This document shows, one piece after another, positions 39,099-47,899 of a DNA stretch of 64,000 bases. The notes beneath the pieces were generated by a model that saw nothing but the letters and a program-made list of their open reading frames with translations, did no database searches and was not told where the DNA came from. The stretch comes from Colwellia sp. 20A7 (GTDB lineage: Bacteria > Pseudomonadota > Gammaproteobacteria > Enterobacterales > Alteromonadaceae): assembly GCF_009832865.1 (NCBI RefSeq), contig NZ_CP047130.1, forward strand, positions 4,030,001 through 4,094,000. The letters are read 5' to 3'. Within the stretch, counting starts at the first letter, position 1. Each line of letters opens with the position of its first letter. The translations under genes were made by a program, and so were the position numbers.

Positions 39099-39388
39099 AG
39101 TGTTTGCGTGTGGATAAGAGTATAGAGTAGGCTGATAAACTTGATTTACATGTTATGAACTTTCTTTAAGATAAATTAATAGAACTTCATCTTTCTTATT
39201 CATCACTGCACCAATATAGAGCAATTAAATTACTTATTTGCTCATCTGCTGTGTTGAAATGATAGAAAGTCTAGAGACAAAAAAATATATTCTTTATTTT
39301 ACATTGAGTTATAAATAACAGTGAAAGTTTATAAAGTGGCATAAGAGTTGATACATTATCATAGTAACTATTTGACTAAGGGGATATT
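39099..39388. other. Divergent control region, porin operon and glycerate kinase
   Basis: About 290 bases of AT-rich spacer between the Fur-like box and the kinase ATG. AAGGGGATATT is the kinase ribosome binding site (39379-39389). I see no other element I can support. Confidence 0.5.
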
Positions 39389-40259
39389 ATGCTTTCGACA
39401 TTTCTTAAAGAACATAAACTACCAGAAGAATTCAAAGATACAGTAAAGCAATACTATAAGCCGCTAGCGGATAGAATTTTTAACAAGTTTGAAAATAAAA
39501 AACAGCCTTATTTTGTTGGTATTAATGGCTGCCAAGGTAGTGGTAAGTCGACGTTAACAGACTATATTGCTGAATACCTCATAGACCAATATCAAGTTAA
39601 TGTTGTGGTTATGTCACTCGATGACTTTTATTATTCTAGTGAAAAACGCAATGAATTAGCACAAGATATACACCCATTATTAGCTACTCGAGGCGTTCCA
39701 GGCACTCACGATATCGCCGCACTCGCACAAGTTATTAATCAATTAAAAGCACAAGAAATTGGCTTTTCTATTCCCAAATTTGATAAAGCAACTGACGAAC
39801 CCTTTGCGAAAGACCTTTGGTATTCAATTGAAAAGCCATATTATTCTCATAGAAGGATGGTGCTGGGGCGTAAAATCACAAACGGCAGAACAACTACAAA
39901 AACCTATTAATGAACTTGAGTTACAACACGATGCGGATGGTGTCTGGCGAAATTATGTCAATCAACAGCTAGAATCGTTATACGAGCCTTTATATAAAAA
40001 TATGGATTTCTGGCTAGCGTTACAAGCTCCTTCTTTCGATTGTGTTTATAAATGGCGTTTAGAACAAGAGCAAAAACTAGAAGCAAGAAATCTTGGTTTA
40101 ACTAATTCAAAAATTATGACACCAGCGGAAATTTTAAATTTTACACAATATTTCCAAAGGCTTAGCGTACAAGGATGTAATAGCATTTCTCATTCTGCCG
40201 ATACAATTTTTCAACTAAGTCCCGATCGCAGTATTACTGAAATGCATATAATAGAATAG
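39389..40259 (+). pseudogene. D-glycerate 3-kinase-like P-loop kinase, frameshifted
   Basis: The first 150 residues (from ATG 39389) form the N-terminal part of a GLYK-type kinase with Walker A GINGCQGSGKST and MSLDDFYYS. The frame then goes wrong at about 39838-39842: frame one ends after IEKPYYSHRR, while frame two supplies the expected continuation IILIEGWCWGVKSQ and WRLEQEQKL to the stop at 40259. One extra base or two missing bases in CCATATTATTCTC restores about 290 residues. If real, the gene is broken; if an error, it makes 3-phosphoglycerate for the neighbouring GpgS. It is eight bases from the phosphatase gene. Confidence 0.82.
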
Positions 40260-40267
40260 GTATAAAC

Positions 40268-41107
40268 ATGTTACCAACCGTGATATTCAGTGATCTAGAT
40301 GGAACTTTGCTTGATCATTACACTTATCAATCAACGCCCGCAAGCGCAACTCTTGAGCAGTTAAAAAATGCCAAAACACCTGTTGTTTTAAATACCAGCA
40401 AAACGCTCGCTGAACTAGAAATTATTAACCAAAACCTTAATCTTAATGCACCATTTATTATTGAGAATGGCGCAGCGATATATATACCTATTGGTACCTT
40501 TGAAAAGCAACCTGAAAACACCCAGACTGTTGATGGATTTTGGGTAAAATCATTTTGCCTACCTCGAGAGTATTGGCTGGCATTATTATCTGAAAAATCA
40601 TCTGATTTTTCTAACCAATACCAAGGGTTTTCAACATTAACTGACTTGGAATTAGCAGAAATAACGGGGTTATCTCTAGATGACGCTAATAGAGCAAAAC
40701 AAAGACAATTTGGTGAACCAATTCATTGGTTAGGTGATGAAGAAACTAAAAAACACTTTATTGAATACATGCTTGATTTAGGCGCAAATGTTGTTCAAGG
40801 AGGCCGGTTCATTCATATAGGTGACTATTGCGATAAAGGCCAAGCGTTAATTTGGTTGGCAGAGCGATACCGCGAGCATTACAACAGCTCAATAGTAACT
40901 ATTGCCTTAGGTGATGGAGAAAATGATAACTCAATGTTAGAAGCTGCCGACTTTGCAGTACAAATTCGTTCACCTGTGCATGAATTTCCAACGTTATATC
41001 GTCAATACCAAACAACTAAAACAAAATCATATGGGCCCGAAGGTTGGGCAGAAGCAATACAACAACTGCTATCAAATTCAATTAACTCAGAGGTAAATCA
41101 TGGCTGA
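40268..41107 (+). CDS. Glucosyl-3-phosphoglycerate phosphatase (HAD-IIB, MPGP family)
   Basis: 279 residues. HAD nucleophile DLDGTLLDHYTY near residue 9, NTSKTLAELE (motif II), a cap domain, and GDGENDNSMLEAADF (motif IV) with Lys in FIHIGDYCDKGQAL. The family removes phosphate from mannosyl- or glucosyl-3-phosphoglycerate. The overlap with gpgS by 8 bases points to glucosyl-3-phosphoglycerate as its substrate, giving glucosylglycerate, a compatible solute. Confidence 0.9.
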   Translation: MLPTVIFSDLDGTLLDHYTYQSTPASATLEQLKNAKTPVVLNTSKTLAELEIINQNLNLNAPFIIENGAAIYIPIGTFEKQPENTQTVDGFWVKSFCLPREYWLALLSEKSSDFSNQYQGFSTLTDLELAEITGLSLDDANRAKQRQFGEPIHWLGDEETKKHFIEYMLDLGANVVQGGRFIHIGDYCDKGQALIWLAERYREHYNSSIVTIALGDGENDNSMLEAADFAVQIRSPVHEFPTLYRQYQTTKTKSYGPEGWAEAIQQLLSNSINSEVNHG

Positions 41108-42332
41108 TTTTTATCAAAACGGAACAGTAACAACGTTACATAATTTAGCACAACGTGAATCCGCAGATATGGCGGCCGAATTATTAGAATTTTCAAAAAA
41201 ACGTCCTTTAGGCCTTATTCTACCTTCATTGTTTTCAGAGCTAGAAGGCAAAGCCTTACCTGATATTATCAGCAAACTTAAAGGTGTAGAGTATTTATCT
41301 GAAATAGTTATTGGTTTAGACCGTGCTGATTTAGACCAATATAAACATGCGTTATCATTTTTTGGTGAGCTACCACAACACCATAAAGTACTGTGGAATG
41401 ATGGTCCTAGATTACAAGCAATCGACGCAAAATTACAAGAACTTGGCCTAGCACCGAAAGAATTAGGCAAAGGTCGTAATGTTTGGTATTGCATGGGCTA
41501 TATTTTAGCGTCTGGTAAAGCTGAATCAATTGCTTTACATGATTGTGATATTTTAACTTACGAAAGAGAATTACTCGACAGATTGCTCTACCCTGTTGCC
41601 AACCCACTGTTTAACTATGAGTTTTCTAAAGGTTATTATGCACGTGTTGCCAGTGGAAAAATTAATGGCAGAGTCTCACGTTTATTAGTAACACCGTTAA
41701 TTAAAGCATTAAAGAAAACCGTTGGTCACTGTGATTACCTTGAATATATGGACAGTTTTTTATACCCATTAGCCGGTGAGTTTTCTTTCCGCCGAGATGT
41801 ATTAAGTGATATTCGTATTCCAAGTGATTGGGGCTTAGAGATTGGTGTACTTTCTGAAATGTATCGTAATTACGCGCCAAACCGTATATGCCAAGTTGAT
41901 ATTGCGGCAACCTATGATCATAAGCATCAAGATTTGTCTTTAGATAATGATCAAGGCGGTTTATCAAAAATGTCAGTTGATATTACTAAATCATTTATTC
42001 GAAAACTCGCCACACAGGGCGAAACATTCACCTCTGAAAAATTTAGAACATTAAAAGCTACTTACTATCGTATTGCTTTAGATTATGTTGAGACTTATCG
42101 AAATGACGCCATGATGAATGGACTACAACTCGATATTCATAACGAAGAAAAAGCGGTAGAAATGTTCGCTGAAAATATATTAACTGCAGGTCATACTTTC
42201 TTAGAGCAACCTATGGATACGCCTTTTATTCCTTCTTGGAACCGAGTAGTAAGTGCTATACCAGATATTTTATCGCAGTTAAAAGAAGCGGTAGAATTAG
42301 ACAATGCAGAATTTAGTCAGTCCTTGAAGTAA
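41100..42332 (+). CDS. gpgS: Glucosyl-3-phosphoglycerate synthase
   Basis: 410 residues. GT81 family, transfers glucose from a nucleotide sugar to 3-phosphoglycerate. GT-A fold with LGLILPSLFSELEGKALPD, KGRNVWYCMGYILASGKAES and the metal-binding DCDIL (ALHDCDILTYERELL). PLAGEFSFRRDVLSDIRIP and DWGLEIGVLSEMY contain the acceptor site. Coupled to the phosphatase gene upstream and 9 bases from the phosphorylase gene downstream. Donor (UDP- or ADP/GDP-glucose) cannot be told from sequence. Confidence 0.92.
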   Translation: MADFYQNGTVTTLHNLAQRESADMAAELLEFSKKRPLGLILPSLFSELEGKALPDIISKLKGVEYLSEIVIGLDRADLDQYKHALSFFGELPQHHKVLWNDGPRLQAIDAKLQELGLAPKELGKGRNVWYCMGYILASGKAESIALHDCDILTYERELLDRLLYPVANPLFNYEFSKGYYARVASGKINGRVSRLLVTPLIKALKKTVGHCDYLEYMDSFLYPLAGEFSFRRDVLSDIRIPSDWGLEIGVLSEMYRNYAPNRICQVDIAATYDHKHQDLSLDNDQGGLSKMSVDITKSFIRKLATQGETFTSEKFRTLKATYYRIALDYVETYRNDAMMNGLQLDIHNEEKAVEMFAENILTAGHTFLEQPMDTPFIPSWNRVVSAIPDILSQLKEAVELDNAEFSQSLK

Positions 42333-42341
42333 AGGTGAAGT

Positions 42342-44096
42342 ATGTCCGCACAAATTAATCTATTGAAAGAAAAGTTAGTTCAGCAGCTGACTTGTATCTA
42401 TAAAGACGTTCCGCTCGAAACCTCATGTGACGATATTGCACAAGCGCTTATCGATATCATGCGGTTATCAACAACGTTTGAGGTTGCTGAGCCTTTTAAA
42501 AATCACTGGTCTGAAGAAGATGTTATATTGATCACCTATGGTGATAGCGTAGTAAGTGAGGGACAAGCTCCTTTAAAAACGTTGAAACACTTCTTAGACA
42601 CAAAAATAAAAAACACGATTAATAGCATACATATATTACCTTTTTTCCCATACAGTTCAGACGATGGTTTTGCTGTTATTGATTATTCATCAGTTAATGA
42701 ATCGTTGGGCGCTTGGGATGATATTGAATCCATTAGCCAAGACTATAACTTTATGTCTGACTTGGTCATTAATCATTGTTCAAGTCGCAGTATTTGGTTT
42801 GACAATTTTGTAAAAGGAGAAGGTATTGGAAATGATTTCTTTTTCACAGCATTACCAGACGATGACCTATCTGATGTTGTTAGGCCTCGCACTTCCCCGC
42901 TATTAAAAGAAATAGAAACCAGTAACGGTAAAAAGTTTGTCTGGTGTACTTTTAGTCACGACCAAGTCGATTTTGACTTTCGTAACCCTGAAGTATTAAA
43001 AGCCTTTACTACTATTATCAGACAATATCTTGATAGTGGCGTTAAAATCTTTCGTTTTGATGCCATTGCCTTTTTGTGGAAAGTAGCCGGCACAACAAGT
43101 ATTAATTTACCTCAAACACACGAAGTAGTGAGATTATTAAGAACCTTAATTGAGTCTGCCCAATCAGATGCAATTATCATTACCGAAACAAACATTCCTA
43201 ATACCCAAAACCTTACCTATTTTGGTAACGCCAACGAAGCTCATGGCATATATAACTTTTCATTACCACCGCTATTATTAAACACCTTACTTACCGGTAG
43301 CTGCTTATACTTAAAACGCTGGTTAATGAGTATGCCGCCACCACAAAATGGCACTATGTATTTTAACTTTATTGCTTCTCACGACGGTATTGGCTTACGT
43401 CCTGCTGAAGGCTTATTGAGTGAAGAAGAGCTTGATAACTTAGTTAAAACGGTTGAAGGCTTTGGCGGAAAAATATCATGGCGAACCACAGAAGGTGGCG
43501 ATCAAAAAGCGTATGAAATGAATATAGCCTTGTATGATGCTATGCAAGGTACGGTTAATGGGAAAGATCAATGGAATTTTGAGCGGTTCATTTGTGCTCA
43601 CGCGATCATGTTTGCCCTTGAAGGCATCCCTGGCATTTATATTCATAGCCTTATAGGTACTCAAAACGACTATAAAAAGCTATCAAACACCCATCATAAT
43701 CGTTCTATTAATCGACACCGTTGGGATGAGGAGTTATTAGCTGAAGCACTAAAAGATGAAAATTTGCATCATGCCAAAGTACTGTCATCATTAACCTCGT
43801 TGCTAGACACTCGCATAAAACAACCAGCGTTTCATCCTAATGCTACTCAATTTACTTTGCATTTAGGTTTATCATTATTTGGCTTTTGGCGACAAAGCCA
43901 AGACAGAAAACAAAGCATTTTTTGTGTCAGTAATATCACAGATAAACCGTTGTCTTTGCCTTTAAGTGAACTCAATTTAATTGTTACCGAGAGCTGGATT
44001 GAATTAATTACCGGTGCAGAGGTAACAGACTTAACTGAATCTATCACCTTATTACCTTATCAAACGGTTTGGATTGCTAACATTAAAGCACAGTAG
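42342..44096 (+). CDS. Glucosylglycerate phosphorylase (GH13_18)
   Basis: 584 residues. Sucrose-phosphorylase-like alpha-retaining enzyme closest in my reading to E. coli YcjM, which reversibly splits glucosylglycerate with phosphate to glucose-1-phosphate and glycerate. [19 protein letters not shown]; the nucleophile Asp is in [11 protein letters not shown] (~238), the acid/base Glu in [10 protein letters not shown] (~276), the third carboxylate in [10 protein letters not shown]; a [12 protein letters not shown] stretch marks the acceptor loop. It completes a make-and-recover cycle with the kinase, phosphatase and GpgS. No signal peptide. Confidence 0.9.
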   Translation: MSAQINLLKEKLVQQLTCIYKDVPLETSCDDIAQALIDIMRLSTTFEVAEPFKNHWSEEDVILITYGDSVVSEGQAPLKTLKHFLDTKIKNTINSIHILPFFPYSSDDGFAVIDYSSVNESLGAWDDIESISQDYNFMSDLVINHCSSRSIWFDNFVKGEGIGNDFFFTALPDDDLSDVVRPRTSPLLKEIETSNGKKFVWCTFSHDQVDFDFRNPEVLKAFTTIIRQYLDSGVKIFRFDAIAFLWKVAGTTSINLPQTHEVVRLLRTLIESAQSDAIIITETNIPNTQNLTYFGNANEAHGIYNFSLPPLLLNTLLTGSCLYLKRWLMSMPPPQNGTMYFNFIASHDGIGLRPAEGLLSEEELDNLVKTVEGFGGKISWRTTEGGDQKAYEMNIALYDAMQGTVNGKDQWNFERFICAHAIMFALEGIPGIYIHSLIGTQNDYKKLSNTHHNRSINRHRWDEELLAEALKDENLHHAKVLSSLTSLLDTRIKQPAFHPNATQFTLHLGLSLFGFWRQSQDRKQSIFCVSNITDKPLSLPLSELNLIVTESWIELITGAEVTDLTESITLLPYQTVWIANIKAQ

Positions 44097-44111
44097 ATAA
44101 AAAATAGTATC

Positions 44112-44142
44112 AAGGTCATACACGCTATGGCCTTTACTTTCT
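44112..44142 (+). terminator. Probable terminator of the glucosylglycerate operon
   Basis: AAGGTCATA/TATGGCCTT with one G-T pair and a short loop, followed by TTACTTTCTC. Confidence 0.6.
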
Positions 44143-44349
44143 CTTCCATATCCCTAGTAAACAAATCCCTAATATTTATATCCTCAGTAAACTAATCATC
44201 AAAACACACATTATTATATCAACGTTCTCAAATCTCAGCTGTTGATTGACATTAAAATAAGTAATTAAATTGAATACTTAAGTTCTATTTCTCGGTCAAT
44301 ACTAGTCAACAACCTAATGCTAATACCTAACTACAGACCGAGGCATACT

Positions 44350-44454
44350 ATGCATAAAATTTTATTACTAACACTAACCTTACTACTAATTACCTCAAGT
44401 GCTGTTAGCGCGAACGACAAACACAGCCCCCCCTTTATCAAGATAAAACAATGA
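44350..44454 (+). CDS. Signal-peptide ORF out of frame with the VOC protein
   Basis: 34 codons: MHKILLLTLTLLLITSSAVS plus ANDKHSPPFIKIKQ. A good ribosome binding site (GAGG, 7-8 bases) precedes it. It ends at a TGA that overlaps the ATG of the next gene. A run of seven C (44427-44433) lies before the end; one more C would join it to the VOC protein and give an exported protein. It could instead be a translated leader coupled through the ATGA overlap. Confidence 0.6.
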   Translation: MHKILLLTLTLLLITSSAVSANDKHSPPFIKIKQ

Positions 44455-44858
44455 CAAAAGGCCTAAATCATTTAGGCTTAACAGTGAAAAACGTTCAAGC
44501 ATCAGCTGACTTTTTTATTAATACCTTAGGCTGGAAAAAAGCAGGTGGCTATCCTGACTACCCCTCAATATTTGTTACTGATGGCGAAATTTTCCTAACA
44601 CTTTGGCAAACTAACGATGTGGAAAATACCGTGGAATTTAACAGAAAAAACAATGTGGGTTTACATCACCTTGCACTAACCGTGACAAGCGAAGAAATAT
44701 TATCTGAATTACATCGTAGATTTAAACTAGTACCTAATTTAATCATAGAGTTCGCCCCAGAATTAAATGGTAAAGGTCCAACAATACACATGATGATTAG
44801 AGAGCCAAGTGGTAATCGTATTGAATTTTCCTACACCCCAGTGAAGGAATCCTCCTAA
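44451..44858 (+). CDS. VOC (glyoxalase/bleomycin-resistance) family protein
   Basis: 135 residues. Two beta-alpha-beta-beta-beta modules: GLNHLGLTVKNVQASADFFI (His metal ligand) with FVTDGEIFLTLWQ, then GLHHLALTVTSEEILSELHR with REPSGNRIEFSY (Glu ligand). Metal-dependent lyase, dioxygenase or binding protein; the reaction is not decidable. There is no usable ribosome binding site at this ATG, which supports the idea that the real gene starts at 44350 and is frameshifted. Confidence 0.85.
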   Translation: MTKGLNHLGLTVKNVQASADFFINTLGWKKAGGYPDYPSIFVTDGEIFLTLWQTNDVENTVEFNRKNNVGLHHLALTVTSEEILSELHRRFKLVPNLIIEFAPELNGKGPTIHMMIREPSGNRIEFSYTPVKESS

Positions 44859-45221
44859 ACACTTGTTACATTTTTTAATATGAAGACATATTCATTAACT
44901 GTGATGTCATGTAAACTATCTGCTTATTTCTTGTGGATGGTACTGATTAAAAAATCAAACGAGCTTAAACGCAATAATACTACTCCATGATAAAAATTGG
45001 TAAGCGTTGAAATCAATGATTACCTAACAAAGCATTCGCGTAAACACCAAATTTAATGCATAAACAACAGATATGATACCCACTGTCACAATCACTACTT
45101 CACAAAGTGAAATTCTTAATTATACAGTAAACGTCATGCTAAAAAGTCATATAAAACATAAGCTCGTCACCCATAACGAGAATAGCAATACCGTTATAAG
45201 TGTGCAGGAGTATATATAAAC
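44859..45221. other. Upstream region of the capsule operon
   Basis: About 360 bases, AT-rich. It should hold the capsule promoter; I see no JUMPstart-like sequence and no clear promoter. AGGAG at 45206-45210 is the first gene's ribosome binding site. Confidence 0.55.
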
Positions 45222-46007
45222 ATGATTAAAGCACAAAAAAGAACATCATTTCAAATTATGACCTCAACTGTTCATGCGCTATTAATGCGAGAACTAAAAA
45301 CCCGCTTTGGCGCTAACCGTTTAGGCTATTTTTGGGCTATTGCAGAGCCAGTGGCACAAGCATCTGTTATGGCGCTAATATTCACATTACTAGGACGAAC
45401 TAGTGTATCTGGTATCCCTATCGCACTATTTCTTTTTACCGGAATATTACCGTTTAAATTTTTTGGTAAGTTAATACCTCAAGTGGGCGCAGCAGTCAGC
45501 GCTAATAAGGCATTATTTACTTATCGGCAAGTAACCGCTATCGATCCAATAATTACACGAGCACTAATCGAAACAGTCACTTTTATTATTGTTTATATAG
45601 TCATACTGGGCACAATGGCTTGGCTAGGTTTTGATGTATTACCAGATGACTTATTAGCGCTATTTGCTGCTTGTTTTTTATTATTAACTATGGCTGTAGG
45701 TATTGGCTTACTCCTGTGTTGCGCCATCACTTATTGGCCAGATGCTGGAAAACTATTCGCTATGGTTATGTCTCCCATGTTTTTTATTTCAGGTGTTTTA
45801 TATTGCGCTACCATGATACCTGAACAATATTGGTATCTATTTAGCTGGAACCCAATATTCCATATAATTGAACTAAGCCGAGATGCTTTTTTCACTTCAT
45901 ATAAAACTCCTATTGGAGATTGGTATTTTGTCAGTTTTGTAGCCTTAAGCAGTCTCTCTCTTGGATTAATGGCTTTTAGAATAAACAGGTACAGGTTTAT
46001 TAACTAA
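45222..46007 (+). CDS. kpsM: Capsule polysaccharide ABC transporter permease (KpsM type)
   Basis: 261 residues, six membrane helices of the ABC-2 type. LLMRELKTRFGANRLGYFWAI is the conserved N-terminal amphipathic start, MALIFTLLGR and LFTGILPFKFF follow, and the end WNPIFHIIELSRDAFF is typical. It forms the inner-membrane channel for lipid-linked capsule export with the ATPase encoded next. First gene of a four-gene export block. Confidence 0.92.
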   Translation: MIKAQKRTSFQIMTSTVHALLMRELKTRFGANRLGYFWAIAEPVAQASVMALIFTLLGRTSVSGIPIALFLFTGILPFKFFGKLIPQVGAAVSANKALFTYRQVTAIDPIITRALIETVTFIIVYIVILGTMAWLGFDVLPDDLLALFAACFLLLTMAVGIGLLLCCAITYWPDAGKLFAMVMSPMFFISGVLYCATMIPEQYWYLFSWNPIFHIIELSRDAFFTSYKTPIGDWYFVSFVALSSLSLGLMAFRINRYRFIN

Positions 46008-46041
46008 TAATAAGCTTTCTCATAATAGGTTTTACTCGCTA

Positions 46042-46713
46042 ATGATACATTTTGAAAATGTCAGTAAATATTACGCAACAAAACAAGGGCGGCATTACGT
46101 TCTTAAAAATGTTAACTTAGCATTACCAACGGATCGTAATATCGCCGTACTAGGCCCAAACGGTGTTGGTAAATCAACGTTAATAAAAATGTTAGGTGGT
46201 GCAGACTTCCCTAATAAAGGAAAAATAAACTCAACAGAAAAAATATCATGGCCACTGGGGTTACAAGGCGGCTTGCAAGGCTCGATGAGCGCACGTGAAA
46301 ATGTACGATTTGTAGCGCGAATACATGGTTATAAAAATACTAAACCAATCGAGCAATTAGTAGAAGACTTTGCCGAAATAGGTAAGTTTTTTAATGAACC
46401 GGTTAAAAACTATTCTAGCGGTATGAAAGCTCGCGTGGCTTTCGGTTTAACCATGGCATTTGATTTTGACTTTGATGTACTACTTGTAGATGAACTTGGC
46501 GCTGTTGGCGATGCAAACTTTCGACGAAAAAGTGAAGCCTTATTAAAAGAGAAATATGAAAAAACCAAACTAATTATGGTTAGCCATTCAATGGGTGAAC
46601 TACGTAAAAACTGTCAAGCGGGGTTGGTTATTATTAATCAAAACCTGAGATATCATACAGACATTGAGTCTGCAATTAAAGAATATGAAAACCACTATGT
46701 CACAACCAAATAA
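46042..46713 (+). CDS. kpsT: Capsule polysaccharide ABC transporter ATPase (KpsT type)
   Basis: 223 residues. Walker A LGPNGVGKST (~45), the Q-loop region replaced by the KpsT style WPLGLQGGLQGSMSARENVRF, signature YSSGMKARVAFGL (~135), and Walker B VLLVDELGAVGD (~155) with the H-loop VSHS. 34 bases after the permease gene. Normal length for the KpsT/CtrD group, without the extra C-terminal sugar-binding domain of O-antigen ATPases. Confidence 0.93.
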   Translation: MIHFENVSKYYATKQGRHYVLKNVNLALPTDRNIAVLGPNGVGKSTLIKMLGGADFPNKGKINSTEKISWPLGLQGGLQGSMSARENVRFVARIHGYKNTKPIEQLVEDFAEIGKFFNEPVKNYSSGMKARVAFGLTMAFDFDFDVLLVDELGAVGDANFRRKSEALLKEKYEKTKLIMVSHSMGELRKNCQAGLVIINQNLRYHTDIESAIKEYENHYVTTK

Positions 46714-47899
46714 GAAAGAGCTTGGCTCTGTCGCACGCAAGGCTCGAAAACTTAAACGTAAACCTTTGCAATTTATTGCCGATTCTAGAGCTTATATAAA
46801 AGCAAAGAAAACAGCTTATTACACAGCAGCAAAACTGGGCTCATTTATTATTGTTCTTGCGGCTGTACTGGCTATTATCGGCTACTATACTCTTATTGCT
46901 TCACCTCGCTATGTCAGCGAAAGTCAATTTGTCGTAAAAGAGATTGGCTCTAATGACATTCCACTAGCAGGGTTAATGTCTATTGCCAATAGTTCACCTA
47001 ATGTTCGTGACGCTTTAATTTTACAAAAATATATTCAGTCACGTTCTATGGCTGTAGCACTTGAAGAAAGTGTTGGTTTAAAACAGCATTATCAAGCCGG
47101 TGACTGGGATTGGTTTAGCCGTCTCACCGGTAATGGTAGCGTTGAGCAATATCACGCCTATTATCAAGATCATATTCTGGTGCATTACGACGAAATGTCA
47201 GAAGTACTGATGGTTGAGGTACAAACCTTTGATGCTGAATTTTCGTTAACAGTGGCTAATCAAATCATTACTATAAGTGAAACCTTAATTAACCAGCTTG
47301 GGCAAAAAATGGTGACTCAGCAGTTAGATTATGCCCAACAAGATGTCAATCGCGCTTATAGTCAACTGAAAAAATACCAAAGTGAGCTTATTAGCTTTCA
47401 AGATAAATTTAAGCTATACAACCCCGAGCAACAAGGCAGTGCCATAGTATCAGCAATGAATGCGCTTGAAGCTAAAATAATAGAAGAAGAAACTAAGCTT
47501 AAATCGTTATCGTCTTTTATGCGTGCCGACTCTGCCGATATAAAAGCCATAAACAGAAATATTGATGCATTAAAAACACAATTAACCCAAGAAAAAAATC
47601 GTTTAACTAATCAAGAGCAACAATCATTAAATAAAATCAACTTAGATTACCAAGAAATCAAGTTAAATAGCCAACTAGCCGCAGACCTTTATAAGTCGTC
47701 ATTAGCAAGTTTAGAAGTTATTCGTAGTGAGGCTTTTAGAACCCTAAAACATTTACTTGTTATAGAGCAGCCCATTTTGGCGCAAGAAGATAAATACCCT
47801 CGTCGTTTATACAGCATTTTTACCTGGTTTATCGCCATGCTTTTAATCTATGGCGTGTTAAAAATGGTAGTGGCCGTTATTAAGGAACACAAAGAGTGA
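46697..47899 (+). CDS. kpsE: Capsule export inner-membrane polysaccharide co-polymerase/adaptor (KpsE/CtrB type)
   Basis: 400 residues from ATG 46697, which overlaps the ATPase gene by 17 bases; another ATG at 46685 and a TTG at 46664 are possible. Two transmembrane helices, near residues 35-60 (FIIVLAAVLAIIGYYTLI) and at the C-terminus (IFTWFIAMLLIYGVLKMVV), flank a periplasmic coiled-coil domain (about 180-330: QLDYAQQDVNRAYSQLKKYQ). Links the ABC transporter to the outer-membrane channel. Stop overlaps the next start in GTGA. Confidence 0.88.
   Translation: MSQPNKKELGSVARKARKLKRKPLQFIADSRAYIKAKKTAYYTAAKLGSFIIVLAAVLAIIGYYTLIASPRYVSESQFVVKEIGSNDIPLAGLMSIANSSPNVRDALILQKYIQSRSMAVALEESVGLKQHYQAGDWDWFSRLTGNGSVEQYHAYYQDHILVHYDEMSEVLMVEVQTFDAEFSLTVANQIITISETLINQLGQKMVTQQLDYAQQDVNRAYSQLKKYQSELISFQDKFKLYNPEQQGSAIVSAMNALEAKIIEEETKLKSLSSFMRADSADIKAINRNIDALKTQLTQEKNRLTNQEQQSLNKINLDYQEIKLNSQLAADLYKSSLASLEVIRSEAFRTLKHLLVIEQPILAQEDKYPRRLYSIFTWFIAMLLIYGVLKMVVAVIKEHKE

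Noticed and set aside
41114..41967. Minus-strand frames inside gpgS
   Set aside because: Shadow frames of a conserved coding gene.
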